Assembly (NCBI GenBank): GCA_934754855.1
Contig: CAKVJR010000034.1
Coordinates: 1-14,274, forward strand
From: an uncultured Candidatus Melainabacteria bacterium
GTDB lineage: Bacteria > Cyanobacteriota > Vampirovibrionia > Gastranaerophilales > Gastranaerophilaceae
Reading direction: 5' to 3'
DNA length: 14,274 nt
A program made the position numbers and the translations under genes. How positions within the stretch are numbered: the first letter of the stretch is position 1; each line of letters starts with the position of its first letter. The notes under the pieces were generated by a model. That model did no database searches and was not told the origin of the DNA. It worked only from the letters and a program-made list of their open reading frames with translations. This document shows, in pieces, positions 5,499 through 12,383 of this stretch.

Positions 5499-7250
5499 AT
5501 GACTGAAAAAGATAACGAAAATATCAAGCATGATGGAGTTTATGGGGAAAAACAAACATACGATTTCACAACAGATAGAGAATTTTACAAAAATATTTTT
5601 CAAATAACAAAAAGAGGGAAGATTTTTTTATTATTTTTGTTGTTTTTATTCGTTTTTTATCAAGGTCTTTCGTTCTATATAAAATCTCAAGAATCTAATT
5701 ACTCAAAGCAAGTAACAACAGAAAATTTGCAAGAAAAGAACACTCTCTATTATGCTCATTTACTTGATAAAAACGGAAATATTTTGACAACTGAAAAGTT
5801 TTCAAACATTTCATTATTAGATGATGTTTTTCTTGTTCAAAAAGGTAAAAAAACTTTCGGCATAATCAACAAAAACGGAAACACAATCATACCGTGCAAA
5901 TACATGCAACTTGAAAAACTTTCCGACGGAAGATACCTTGCTGATGACAAAAACGGATTTAAGAGTTATGTTTTTGACAAAAACGGCAATGAAATTTTTT
6001 GCGGGAAAAGCATTTCCGACTCTTCGGGTTATTTTGTTGAATATAATTATCACAACAAATTATACACGGTTTTTGATAAAAATTTCCACAAACTGTTTTC
6101 CTCTGATTTAAGCCCGTCATATTTTGGCAAAGAACTTTTTATATTAAAAGATTACAAAGAAGAGAAAAAACTTGTAAACTCAAAAGGGACTGATGTTCTT
6201 GCCGATTTTTATTACTCAATAAATTTTTTAACAGAGACTCAAAATCGAAAATATTTTAAAGTTGCAAAAGAAAATCAACAATTTGGTCGTTTTGGTATTG
6301 TAGATGAAAATGAAAAAATTATAGTTCCGTTAATGTTTGATAAAATATTTTTTATCGAAAAAACGAATGAATTTTGGGGCGTAAAATACAACCACGAAGC
6401 ATATTACCAAAACCCCGACAATAAAACGAAAACGTATGTTTCTTTCGACCTTAACGGGCAACAAAAATTTGAAAAAACTGTAAAAAATATAGAGTATATT
6501 GAATTTGCACAACCTGATATTAACGTAGTCCCCGTAAAAAATTCCGTACCTTCCGTAAAAATAAGATATAAAAAATTAATTTCAGACAACCACAAAACAA
6601 AAGTCGATTATGAATTAGTCGACAAAAATAACAATGTAATTTCGGAAAAATATGAGGAATTAAAACCTTTAGACAACAAGTATTATTTTGCATTTGATAA
6701 TGGTCCAAGCGTTATTGACGGCTACGGCAATCGGGTTATTCCCCCACATTTATTCATTTTGATTTTAAAAGATAAATGTTATTTTTTGGCAACAAATCCG
6801 TTTAGAAGCAAAAAATTCAAAAAACTTATCTATACGATATTTGATGACAGTTTTAAACAACTTATACAAATTACCTCGGAAGACATACCTGCTGTCGGCA
6901 AAAAAGATTTCATTATCATTTCAAATAACAATAAATATTATGCAATTAATGAAAAAGGCGAAAATATATTAAAAAATAAATACGATGTTTTAAAAGTTGT
7001 TCCCAATAACGAAATGTTATATATTGCCCAAAAAGACGGCAATTTCGGAGTAATTACACCTGATGAAAAAATTGTTATCCCCTTTGAATATCAAGAAATA
7101 AAAACAAACAAAGACAATTTCTTTGCAAAAAAAGATAATAAATGGCGAATTTTGGATTATAACAACAATTTAGTTATAAAAAATCTTTCTGATAAAGAAC
7201 CAATAATTACACAAGATAATTATATAATTTTTGAAAATCAAAAAAATTAA
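5499..7250 (+). CDS. Single-pass membrane protein with WG-like repeats
   Basis: From the ATG at 5499 the protein is 583 residues; a TTG six bases upstream is also in frame but leaves no room for the AGG ribosome binding site. Residues 1-41 are hydrophilic, 42-61 form one strongly hydrophobic helix preceded by KRGK, so a signal anchor with the C-terminal ~520 residues outside the cytoplasm is likely. That part holds degenerate WG/KWG-type repeats (pattern F/W-G-I-[IV]-x-x-x-x-x-I-I-P-x-x-[YF]-[DQ]-x-[IL]): clear ones near 117-137, 262-283 and 513-534, weaker ones near 86-96, 155-167, 479-497 and 546-560. WG repeats are common in secreted or surface proteins of unknown role. Codon use is noticeably more A-rich than in neighbours (many AAA, AAT), and the gene stands alone between two repeat clusters. 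Substrate or partner unknown. Confidence 0.78.
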   Translation: MTEKDNENIKHDGVYGEKQTYDFTTDREFYKNIFQITKRGKIFLLFLLFLFVFYQGLSFYIKSQESNYSKQVTTENLQEKNTLYYAHLLDKNGNILTTEKFSNISLLDDVFLVQKGKKTFGIINKNGNTIIPCKYMQLEKLSDGRYLADDKNGFKSYVFDKNGNEIFCGKSISDSSGYFVEYNYHNKLYTVFDKNFHKLFSSDLSPSYFGKELFILKDYKEEKKLVNSKGTDVLADFYYSINFLTETQNRKYFKVAKENQQFGRFGIVDENEKIIVPLMFDKIFFIEKTNEFWGVKYNHEAYYQNPDNKTKTYVSFDLNGQQKFEKTVKNIEYIEFAQPDINVVPVKNSVPSVKIRYKKLISDNHKTKVDYELVDKNNNVISEKYEELKPLDNKYYFAFDNGPSVIDGYGNRVIPPHLFILILKDKCYFLATNPFRSKKFKKLIYTIFDDSFKQLIQITSEDIPAVGKKDFIIISNNNKYYAINEKGENILKNKYDVLKVVPNNEMLYIAQKDGNFGVITPDEKIVIPFEYQEIKTNKDNFFAKKDNKWRILDYNNNLVIKNLSDKEPIITQDNYIIFENQKN

Positions 7251-7301
7251 ACAGTAAATATCTTGATTTTAAAATCGTTGGGTTTAACTCCACAATATTA
7301 C

Positions 7302-7476
7302 GTCATTCTGAGGAACGAGCGAGCAGAGTGCGAGGGCTTGGCGATGAAAAGACAAAGTCTTTGATATCGACAACCCGCAGACACGTTTATTGCGAGCGAA
7401 GTGATAAAGGAGCCGAAGTATCTGTTCTCCTCATCATTTCATAGATTCTTCGGTTTTTGCAAAACCTCAGAATGAC
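7302..7476. repeat. Long palindromic repeat, type B, second copy
   Basis: Perfect 12-bp inverted ends GTCATTCTGAGG (7302-7313) and CCTCAGAATGAC (7465-7476) bracket 175 bp. The right end includes ATAGATTCTTCGG, the same inner arm as in the 5219-5293 copy. The interior differs and includes CGAGCAGAGTG, GCGATGAAAAGACAAAGTC and TTATTGCGAGCGAAGTGAT, reminiscent of the type A and GTCATTGCGA families. It is probably a type-B repeat with another repeat inserted inside. Confidence 0.7.
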
Positions 7477-7488
7477 AGAAACTGTATT

Positions 7489-7506
7489 GGTCGACTGAAG
7501 TCGACC
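7489..7506. repeat. Hairpin repeat GGTCGAC-TGAA-GTCGACC
   Basis: A perfect 7-bp stem closes a TGAA loop. It is followed by CTACACTACATATAGAG. It sits between two type-B ends and looks like a further small intergenic repeat. No T-run follows on either strand, so it is not called a terminator. Confidence 0.55.
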
Positions 7507-7532
7507 CTACACTACATATAGAGTTCCTCAAG

Positions 7533-7563
7533 ATAGATTCTTCGCCTAAAGGCTCAGAATGAC
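7533..7563. repeat. Type-B right end, solitary copy
   Basis: ATAGATTCTTCG (7533-7544) followed by CTCAGAATGAC (7553-7563) repeats the right half of 5219-5293 and of 7302-7476. No matching left arm is present, so it is a truncated copy or the far end of a larger compound element. Confidence 0.6.
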
Positions 7564-7608
7564 AGGAAACGCTAACTTTAAGCGTTCATCGTCAATTCAA
7601 AAATTCAA

Positions 7609-7625
7609 AAATTTTCAGAAAATTT
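7609..7625 (-). terminator. Weak A/T hairpin at the end of the thioesterase gene
   Basis: AAATTTT (7609-7615) and AAAATTT (7619-7625) pair around a 3-base loop that overlaps the stop codon. Toward lower coordinates the RNA is U-rich but interrupted (UUUGAAUUUUUGAAUUG). It has only A-T pairs, so termination efficiency is doubtful. Confidence 0.3.
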
Positions 7626-8406
7626 ATTCAAAATCCACGCCTGCTTCACGGGGGTTGCGGCAGAAATCATTACGTTCACGATATTTTGCCCAAGCAAGGC
7701 ATACATCTTTTTCATCTTCCGTATTATAAATTCTGCTGATAATTTTGTTGCCGTCCAAATAAAGTTCACAGCCCAATTTATCGCCAAGTCGGGTTTCTTG
7801 CAAAAATTTTATACTATAAGAAGTTATTTCATTTTTTTCCAAAAAATCCGCAGGTGCCGTTTCAAACGAAATTCCGATATATGAAAGGTTATTGACGTGA
7901 TAGTTGAAATCCAAGTCACGAACGGTAACTTCGTGAATTTTCTCTGAAATTTTTTCACCTGAAATTTCATAATTTTGTTTTGTATGTTCGCCGAAAACTT
8001 TTTCGTCAATAAGACCGAACGGTTTGACCAAGTCCATTGATTTTATTGGTCTTCGAGTTTTTTCGTCAAGCATATAGAAACAACTTTCGCCTTTTGCGAC
8101 AATTTTTTCGTGGCAAACTATCTCAAATTCAATGTACGTACGCATTTTCGTAGTTTCTGAAATCCAAACCCGAACGGTAAATTCCTCACTCCACATCGGC
8201 AATCTGTTTAAAATTTCCGCCCTCAAGTCCGAAACGACCCAAATTATGCCGTCTTTTAAAACATCAAATGCTGCGAGGTTATGTTTTGCACAAAATCTTG
8301 CAAAAGTTTCCTGAAAGTATTTCGCCACAGCCATTTTGGTCATGTGATAATTAATATCCATGTCGCCAAACATTAAAGAATATTTTTTAGAAAATTTTTC
8401 GGTCAT
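7624..8406 (-). CDS. Acyl-ACP thioesterase (FatA/FatB family)
   Basis: The 260-residue protein would hydrolyse acyl-acyl carrier protein to free fatty acid in the cytoplasm. It has the double hotdog layout of the family. The first half carries D15-x-D17-x-N19-x-H21 before a long hydrophobic helix (MAVAKYFQE). The second half carries R-D-L-D166-F-N168-Y-H170-V-N-N, followed by YIGISFE with E182. N168 and H170 match the catalytic Asn-His of plant and bacterial enzymes, in the second hotdog as expected; the usual third residue (Cys or Glu in FatB-type enzymes) I cannot assign with certainty. Length is typical of bacterial members. It lies 17 bp after mnmE with a good GAGGAAAA ribosome binding site, so it is probably translated from the mnmE transcript. 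Chain-length preference cannot be read from the sequence. Confidence 0.87.
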   Translation of the reverse strand: MTEKFSKKYSLMFGDMDINYHMTKMAVAKYFQETFARFCAKHNLAAFDVLKDGIIWVVSDLRAEILNRLPMWSEEFTVRVWISETTKMRTYIEFEIVCHEKIVAKGESCFYMLDEKTRRPIKSMDLVKPFGLIDEKVFGEHTKQNYEISGEKISEKIHEVTVRDLDFNYHVNNLSYIGISFETAPADFLEKNEITSYSIKFLQETRLGDKLGCELYLDGNKIISRIYNTEDEKDVCLAWAKYRERNDFCRNPREAGVDFE

Positions 8407-8423
8407 AATTTTTCCTCACAAAA

Positions 8424-9758
8424 TTATTTTCCTATGCAAAAATGCTCGAAAATATTGTTCAAAATATCGTCAGTGACGACTTCTCCACGAATTTCTCCGA
8501 GTTGAAGAAGTGCCGTTTTGACATCAATTGAAATTAAATCCTGCAATTCTTCCCGTTGGACACCCTCAAGTGCCGCTTCGCAAGACATCAAGGCTTTGTC
8601 GAGGCAATTTTGCTGACGCTCGTTCGTGATAAATTCGGTTTCTTCCTCAAGATTCGAGCAAACCAAATTTTTTATTTCTTCCTTCAAATTATCAATATTT
8701 TCGCCCGTCGCAGAGGAAATATTTATACAATCGTCGAATTTTTTGCCCGAAAGGTCGAATTTTGTTGCAATTTTCAAACACGGTTTTCCGTTTGTCAATT
8801 TGAAAATTTCTTTATCAACGTCCGTCATGCCCGTTTGCGAGTCGAAAAGGAACAAAACGGCATCGCTTTCATCAATACATTTTTTTGTAAAATCCATACC
8901 GATTTTTTCGATTTTATCGGCTTCTTTTTCGTCACGAAGACCGGCTGTATCGATTATCGTTACGGGAATACCGTCGATATCGAGCATTTCTCTTATCGCA
9001 TCTCTTGTCGTACCTGCCGTGTCTGTTACAATTGCACGCTCAAAGTTCAACAAAGCGTTGAAAAGAGAGGATTTGCCGACATTCGGTTTACCCGCAATGG
9101 CAACTTTAACCCCTTGTCTTAAAACATCAGAACTCTTTGAAAAAGCAGATACCTTCTTGATTTCGGCGATTACGGCATTTAATTTTTCTTCCAAAAAAGA
9201 ATATTCGGGTTCGGCAACATCTTCGGGGAAGTCAACTGCTGCAATGATTTTAGACAAAATATCAAAAAGCATTTGATAAATTTCAGAAATTTTTTGAGAG
9301 AGTTTTCCCGAAAGGTTCGATGCACTTTTTACGGCAAATTTCATTGTTTTTGCGTGAATAACATCGGCAACCGCCTCTGCTTTTGACAAATCCATTTTTC
9401 CGTTCAAAAATGCTCTTTTGGTAAATTCCCCACGTTCAGCGGGTCTTGCACCGTATTTGTAGGTCAATTGCAAAATCTTTTTGATGATGTTAATTCCGCC
9501 GTGACATTGAATTTCAACGGCATCTTCCCCTGTGTATCCCATTGGGGCTTTGTACGGCAAAACGACCGCTTCGTCAATCATTTCGCCCTCATCTCGGATT
9601 TGACCGTACATAATTTTCATTGGGACAAGTTTTTTTGAAAAAATCTTTTCGCAAATTTCAAAAGATTTACCGCCCGACATTCTGATAATGCCGATTGCAC
9701 CTGTTCCGAAAGGTGTCGCTATTGCACTTATTGTATCTGTTTCGTAATTTATTGCCAT
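8424..9758 (-). CDS. mnmE: tRNA uridine-5-carboxymethylaminomethyl modification GTPase MnmE
   Basis: MnmE works with MnmG to install the (carboxymethyl)aminomethyl group on wobble U34 of certain tRNAs. The 444-residue protein has the N-terminal folate-binding domain (I-x-A-x-A-T-P-x-G-x-G at 12-22, GYTGEDAVEIQCHGG at 74-88), a helical domain, and an inserted G domain. G-domain motifs are GKPNVGKS 223-230, TAGTTRD 247-253, DTAG 270-273, TKFD 332-335 and SSA 348-350. The C-terminus is FCIGK, with the invariant cysteine C441. G4 is TKFD instead of the more common NKxD, a tolerated variant. Length is slightly short but normal. Its ATG lies 6 bases downstream of a TATAAA box and no purine-rich ribosome binding site is visible. 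The acyl-ACP thioesterase follows. Confidence 0.97.
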   Translation of the reverse strand: MAINYETDTISAIATPFGTGAIGIIRMSGGKSFEICEKIFSKKLVPMKIMYGQIRDEGEMIDEAVVLPYKAPMGYTGEDAVEIQCHGGINIIKKILQLTYKYGARPAERGEFTKRAFLNGKMDLSKAEAVADVIHAKTMKFAVKSASNLSGKLSQKISEIYQMLFDILSKIIAAVDFPEDVAEPEYSFLEEKLNAVIAEIKKVSAFSKSSDVLRQGVKVAIAGKPNVGKSSLFNALLNFERAIVTDTAGTTRDAIREMLDIDGIPVTIIDTAGLRDEKEADKIEKIGMDFTKKCIDESDAVLFLFDSQTGMTDVDKEIFKLTNGKPCLKIATKFDLSGKKFDDCINISSATGENIDNLKEEIKNLVCSNLEEETEFITNERQQNCLDKALMSCEAALEGVQREELQDLISIDVKTALLQLGEIRGEVVTDDILNNIFEHFCIGK

Positions 9759-9764
9759 ACTTTT

Positions 9765-9793
9765 TTTATATCAAAAAAATGATATTTTCTCAA
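9765..9793 (-). promoter_or_regulatory. Promoter of mnmE, predicted leaderless
   Basis: On the minus strand TTGAGA (9793-9788) and TATAAA (9770-9765) are exactly 17 bases apart, each a 5/6 match. The -10 box ends 6 bases before the mnmE ATG (9758), so transcription should start at or within a base or two of the start codon. Confidence 0.6.
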
Positions 9794-9798
9794 ATTCG

Positions 9799-9827
9799 TT
9801 GCCCCTTTTGAAAAAATAATATATAAT
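9799..9827 (+). promoter_or_regulatory. Promoter of the HIT-SDR gene run
   Basis: TTGCCC (9799-9804, 4/6) and a perfect TATAAT (9822-9827) are 17 bases apart. The expected start near 9834 leaves a leader of about 10 bases, just including AGG (9833-9835). Its -35 box lies 5 bases from that of the divergent mnmE promoter, so the two polymerase footprints overlap. Confidence 0.6.
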
Positions 9828-9843
9828 CGGTTAGGTGAAAATT

Positions 9844-10176
9844 ATGACAGATTGTATTTTTTGTAAAATAGCAAATCACGAAATTCCGACAACCCCCGTT
9901 TTTGAAAACGACAGGGTTATCGCATTCAACGACCTTGACCCGCAAGCACCCGTGCATATTTTGGTTATTCCCAAAAAACACGTCGCTTCCGTCAAAGATG
10001 TTGAAGATTTGGAAATGATGAAAGATTTATTTGACGCTGTTCAAAAAATCGTGAAAGACAAAAATATCACCGATTTCAGAACGGTTATTAATACGGGAAA
10101 AGAAGCAGGACAGAGCGTTTTTCACCTGCATATCCACATTCTTGCAGGCAGACCTTTGCTTTGGCCTCCGGGATAG
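9844..10176 (+). CDS. HIT-family (HINT-like) nucleotide-binding protein
   Basis: The 110-residue protein has the histidine triad H94-L-H96-I-H98-I-L, the catalytic H-phi-H-phi-H-phi-phi loop of the HIT superfamily, and ends GRPLLWPPG as in HINT-type purine nucleoside phosphoramidases. The N-terminus C-I-F-C-K-I-x-x-x-E-I-P is standard; family members hydrolyse AMP-linked phosphoramidates or related nucleotides, but the physiological substrate is often unknown. A GTG at 9835 is in frame, but ATG 9844 matches the family N-terminus and has AGGTG eight bases upstream, so I chose it. It is the first gene of a tight cluster, 6 bp before the next. Confidence 0.93.
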   Translation: MTDCIFCKIANHEIPTTPVFENDRVIAFNDLDPQAPVHILVIPKKHVASVKDVEDLEMMKDLFDAVQKIVKDKNITDFRTVINTGKEAGQSVFHLHIHILAGRPLLWPPG

Positions 10177-10182
10177 GTTGAA

Positions 10183-10530
10183 ATGGCTGAATATCTCCGT
10201 TGGTACGACAAAGACCCCGTTATTAAAGAATTTATGAATGCACTTGAGCGTTTAGACCAAGAAACGGTTTCTCTTCTTGCACAGGATTTTATCCAAACTA
10301 TGATGGAAGATGAGAAAATCAGTGCTGACAATGCTTTGCAGTCGTTAATCAAAAATGTCCCTCCGGGATACAACCGTTGGTATGACAAAAATTACGACTT
10401 GCATTCCTGTTTGGAAGTTTTGAAATCTCTCGACCCCGAACATCAAAAAATTATCATTGAAAAGTTCAGAGAGGCAATGTATCAACTCATTGCGACAATG
10501 TATTACGGTGAAGAAGAAGATGACAAATAA
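10183..10530 (+). CDS. Unrecognised 115-residue protein with an internal duplication
   Basis: I do not recognise the family. The protein is soluble, acidic at the end (GEEEDDK) and largely helical. It contains two ungapped copies of a ~36-residue unit at an offset of 59 residues. RWYDKD at 6-11 aligns with RWYDKN at 65-70, A-L-E-R-L-D-Q-E (20-27) aligns with V-L-K-S-L-D-P-E (79-86), and DFIQTMM aligns with KFREAMY. The link between the copies includes PPGY. Ribosome binding site AGG 6 bases before the ATG; the gene starts 6 bp after the HIT gene and overlaps the SDR start by 11 bases, so it is certainly co-transcribed. Coding status is supported by the spacing, the repeat and its codon use, not by homology that I can name. 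Confidence 0.75.
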   Translation: MAEYLRWYDKDPVIKEFMNALERLDQETVSLLAQDFIQTMMEDEKISADNALQSLIKNVPPGYNRWYDKNYDLHSCLEVLKSLDPEHQKIIIEKFREAMYQLIATMYYGEEEDDK

Positions 10531-11239
10531 CGTCCTGATTACAGGTGCCTCTAAGGGTATCGGGCTTGTCCTCGCCAAACATTTTGCAAAAAATAATTTT
10601 AATGTTTTTGTCACGGCAAGAACCGCAAAAGTTTTGGAAGAATTGACGAAAATTCCCAATATCAAAGGGTTTTATGCTTGCGATTTAACAAAAGATTGTA
10701 TGTTTCTTTATCAGGAAGCAAAAAAAGTTTTGGGCAGTATCGATATTTTGGTTAACGATGCTGGGGCTTACGTTTGCTCCGAAATCGAAAAAACCACCGA
10801 CGAGGACATTGAAAACCTCGTAAATCTTAACATGATTGCCCCCTACAAACTTGCACGGCTTGTAATTCCCGATATGAAAAAAAATAAATTCGGCAGAATT
10901 ATCAATATCGGCTCAATTTCGGGCGTAGTCGGAGAGGCATACGCAACACTTTATTCTATGACAAAATCTTCGTTTATAGGTTTTTCAAAAGCACTTGCTC
11001 TAGAGGTTGCAGAGTACGGAATTACCGTCAACACAATCCACCCCGGTTGGGTTGATACATCGCTTATTCACTGCGATAATATGACTTTCGAGGAAGAAGA
11101 ATTAATGCAAACCATTCCCCAAAGAAGATATATTGAACCGTCAGAGATTGCGGAACTTGCAATATACATCGCAAGCCCCGCCGCAAAAGGACTTACGGGA
11201 CAATCCATCAACCTTTGTGCAGGAATTTCGATGGGTTAA
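10520..11239 (+). CDS. Short-chain dehydrogenase/reductase (FabG-like)
   Basis: The protein is 239 residues from the ATG at 10520, which directly precedes the conserved first strand (NNVLITGASKGIG). An upstream start at 10457 would add 21 residues out of keeping with the family. It has the classical SDR set: T8-G-A-S-K-G-I-G15 for NAD(P) binding, D55, N-D-A-G at 79-82 (N-N-A-G is usual), N104, catalytic S132/S134 region, Y145-x-x-x-K149, and H-P-G-W-V-D-T after strand 6. The ending LTGQSINLCAG is typical of FabG-like enzymes. It could be a 3-oxoacyl-ACP reductase or a related reductase; no fatty acid synthesis genes are adjacent, so the substrate is open. It overlaps the preceding gene by 11 bases (ATGACAAATAA shared), with a GAAGAAG ribosome binding site. 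Confidence 0.92.
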   Translation: MTNNVLITGASKGIGLVLAKHFAKNNFNVFVTARTAKVLEELTKIPNIKGFYACDLTKDCMFLYQEAKKVLGSIDILVNDAGAYVCSEIEKTTDEDIENLVNLNMIAPYKLARLVIPDMKKNKFGRIINIGSISGVVGEAYATLYSMTKSSFIGFSKALALEVAEYGITVNTIHPGWVDTSLIHCDNMTFEEEELMQTIPQRRYIEPSEIAELAIYIASPAAKGLTGQSINLCAGISMG

Positions 11240-11251
11240 TTAATAATTTTG

Positions 11252-11260
11252 TGATAAAAT
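11252..11260 (+). promoter_or_regulatory. Possible extended -10 promoter before rmlA
   Basis: TG-A-TAAAAT matches the extended -10 pattern (TGnTATAAT, 5/6 in the hexamer). No convincing -35 box lies upstream, as is usual for this class. The start near 11267 would give a 28-base leader with AAGGA before the rmlA ATG. Confidence 0.4.
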
Positions 11261-11294
11261 AAAAAACATATTCGATTTTAATGGAAGGATTTTT

Positions 11295-12182
11295 ATGAAA
11301 GGTATAATTTTAGCGGGCGGAGCAGGCACAAGACTTTATCCGGCATCGTTACCGATTTCAAAAATTTTGCTCTCGGTTTATGACAAACCGATGATTTATT
11401 ATCCGCTCTCAACCCTCATGCTTGCAGGGATTAAGGATATTTTAATCATCACAAACCCCGCCGATCATCAAAATTTCGTAAAACTTTTGGGCGACGGCAG
11501 CCAATTCGGAATTAATATTTCATACGAAATTCAATATGTTCAAAAAGGTATCGCCGACGCTTTCATTTTGGGCGAAAAATTTATCGGAGATGACCAAGTT
11601 GCCTTGATTTTGGGCGACAACATTTTCCACGGTTACGGTTTCCAAACAATGCTTAAAAACGTTAAAAAACGTGAAAAAGGAGCAACAGTTTTCGGCTACA
11701 CGGTAAAAGACCCCGAAAGATTTGGCGTTGTTGAATTTGACAAGGATAAAAAGGCTGTTTCTCTTGAAGAAAAACCTAAAAAACCGAAATCGAATTATGC
11801 GGTAACAGGTTTGTATTTTTATGACAACAAAGTTGTTGAATACGCTAAAACCCTTGAACCGTCAGCAAGAGGCGAACTTGAAATCACGGATTTGAACAAA
11901 ATTTACCTTGCAAACGGCGAATTGAACGTAGAAATTCTCGGCAGAGGATTTACTTGGCTCGACACGGGAACACACGATTCCGTCTTGCAGGCAAGCAACT
12001 TTATCCAATCAATGGAACTTAACAAGGGTGAAAAAATCTCCTGTCTTGAAGAAGTTGCATTCTTCCAAGGATTTATTTCAAAAGAAGAAATTTTGAAAAA
12101 CATTGAACCTTATGCCGACAAAAACGAATATTACGCATATGTAAAACGTGTCGTAACAGGCAATTTATTCGGAGATGACTAA
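11295..12182 (+). CDS. rmlA: Glucose-1-phosphate thymidylyltransferase
   Basis: The 295-residue enzyme makes dTDP-glucose from dTTP and glucose 1-phosphate, the first step of dTDP-L-rhamnose and other dTDP-sugar routes for surface polysaccharide. Signatures are L-A-G-G-A-G-T-R-L-Y-P at 6-16, K23, DKPMIYYPLSTLMLAGI at 30-46, L-G-D-N-I-F-H-G near 105-112, EEKP..PKSNYAVTGLYFYD, SARGELEITDLN and GRGFTWLDTGTHDS. Length is normal. The usual S-K-Q-L-L-P-V-Y-D appears as S-K-I-L-L-S-V-Y-D: Q24 is Ile and P27 is Ser, next to the nucleotide-binding lysine. rmlB, rmlC and rmlD are not adjacent. ATG start with AAGGA 8 bases upstream; it is probably the first gene of a three-gene unit. Confidence 0.95.
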   Translation: MKGIILAGGAGTRLYPASLPISKILLSVYDKPMIYYPLSTLMLAGIKDILIITNPADHQNFVKLLGDGSQFGINISYEIQYVQKGIADAFILGEKFIGDDQVALILGDNIFHGYGFQTMLKNVKKREKGATVFGYTVKDPERFGVVEFDKDKKAVSLEEKPKKPKSNYAVTGLYFYDNKVVEYAKTLEPSARGELEITDLNKIYLANGELNVEILGRGFTWLDTGTHDSVLQASNFIQSMELNKGEKISCLEEVAFFQGFISKEEILKNIEPYADKNEYYAYVKRVVTGNLFGDD

Positions 12183-12183
12183 T

Positions 12184-12381
12184 ATGGAATGTTTAAAAGA
12201 AAAAAATAAAGAAACTTGCGGTTGCACATACGGCTGCCCAACGAGCGGCATGTGCTGTCAATGTGTCCGTCACCACCGCTCAAGCGGTGAAATTCCGGGG
12301 TGTTTTTTCCCGAAAGATGTTGAAAAAACTTACGACAGGTCGATTGCAAATTTCATAAAATGTATGACAAAACAGGCATAA
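12184..12381 (+). CDS. Small cysteine-rich protein, DUF6485-like
   Basis: The 65-residue protein has nine cysteines (3, 12, 14, 18, 24, 25, 27, 40, 60) and a His pair (30-31), a pattern of C-x-C-x3-C...C-C-x-C that strongly suggests metal binding. The following G-E-[IL]-P-x-C-[FY]-F-P...EKTYDRSI..F segment is what I recall of the DUF6485 family, of unknown function; I could not check this. An ATG at 12175 is in frame but leaves no gap after GGAG (12171-12174); from the ATG at 12184 the same GGAG has a 9-base spacing, so I chose 12184. It follows the rmlA stop by 1 bp. Role unknown. Confidence 0.8.
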   Translation: MECLKEKNKETCGCTYGCPTSGMCCQCVRHHRSSGEIPGCFFPKDVEKTYDRSIANFIKCMTKQA

Positions 12382-12383
12382 TC

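Larger units (their letters stand above)
7251..7623. other. Gene-free region of about 373 bp, mostly dispersed repeats
   Basis: It lies between the convergent WG-repeat and thioesterase genes. It contains no coding frame of note. A 12-bp palindrome GATTTTAAAATC (7265-7276) lacks a loop and a T-run, so it is not a convincing terminator for the WG-repeat gene. Positions 7302-7563 are repeats. A small hairpin AACGCT/AGCGTT (7568-7586) and an A/T hairpin at 7609-7625 close the region. Confidence 0.7.

Noticed and set aside
8556..9276. Long plus-strand open frames (188 and 216 codons) antisense to mnmE
   Set aside because: The minus strand encodes an unmistakable MnmE with all GTPase motifs; the opposite frames have no recognisable features or ribosome binding sites and arise from its codon bias.
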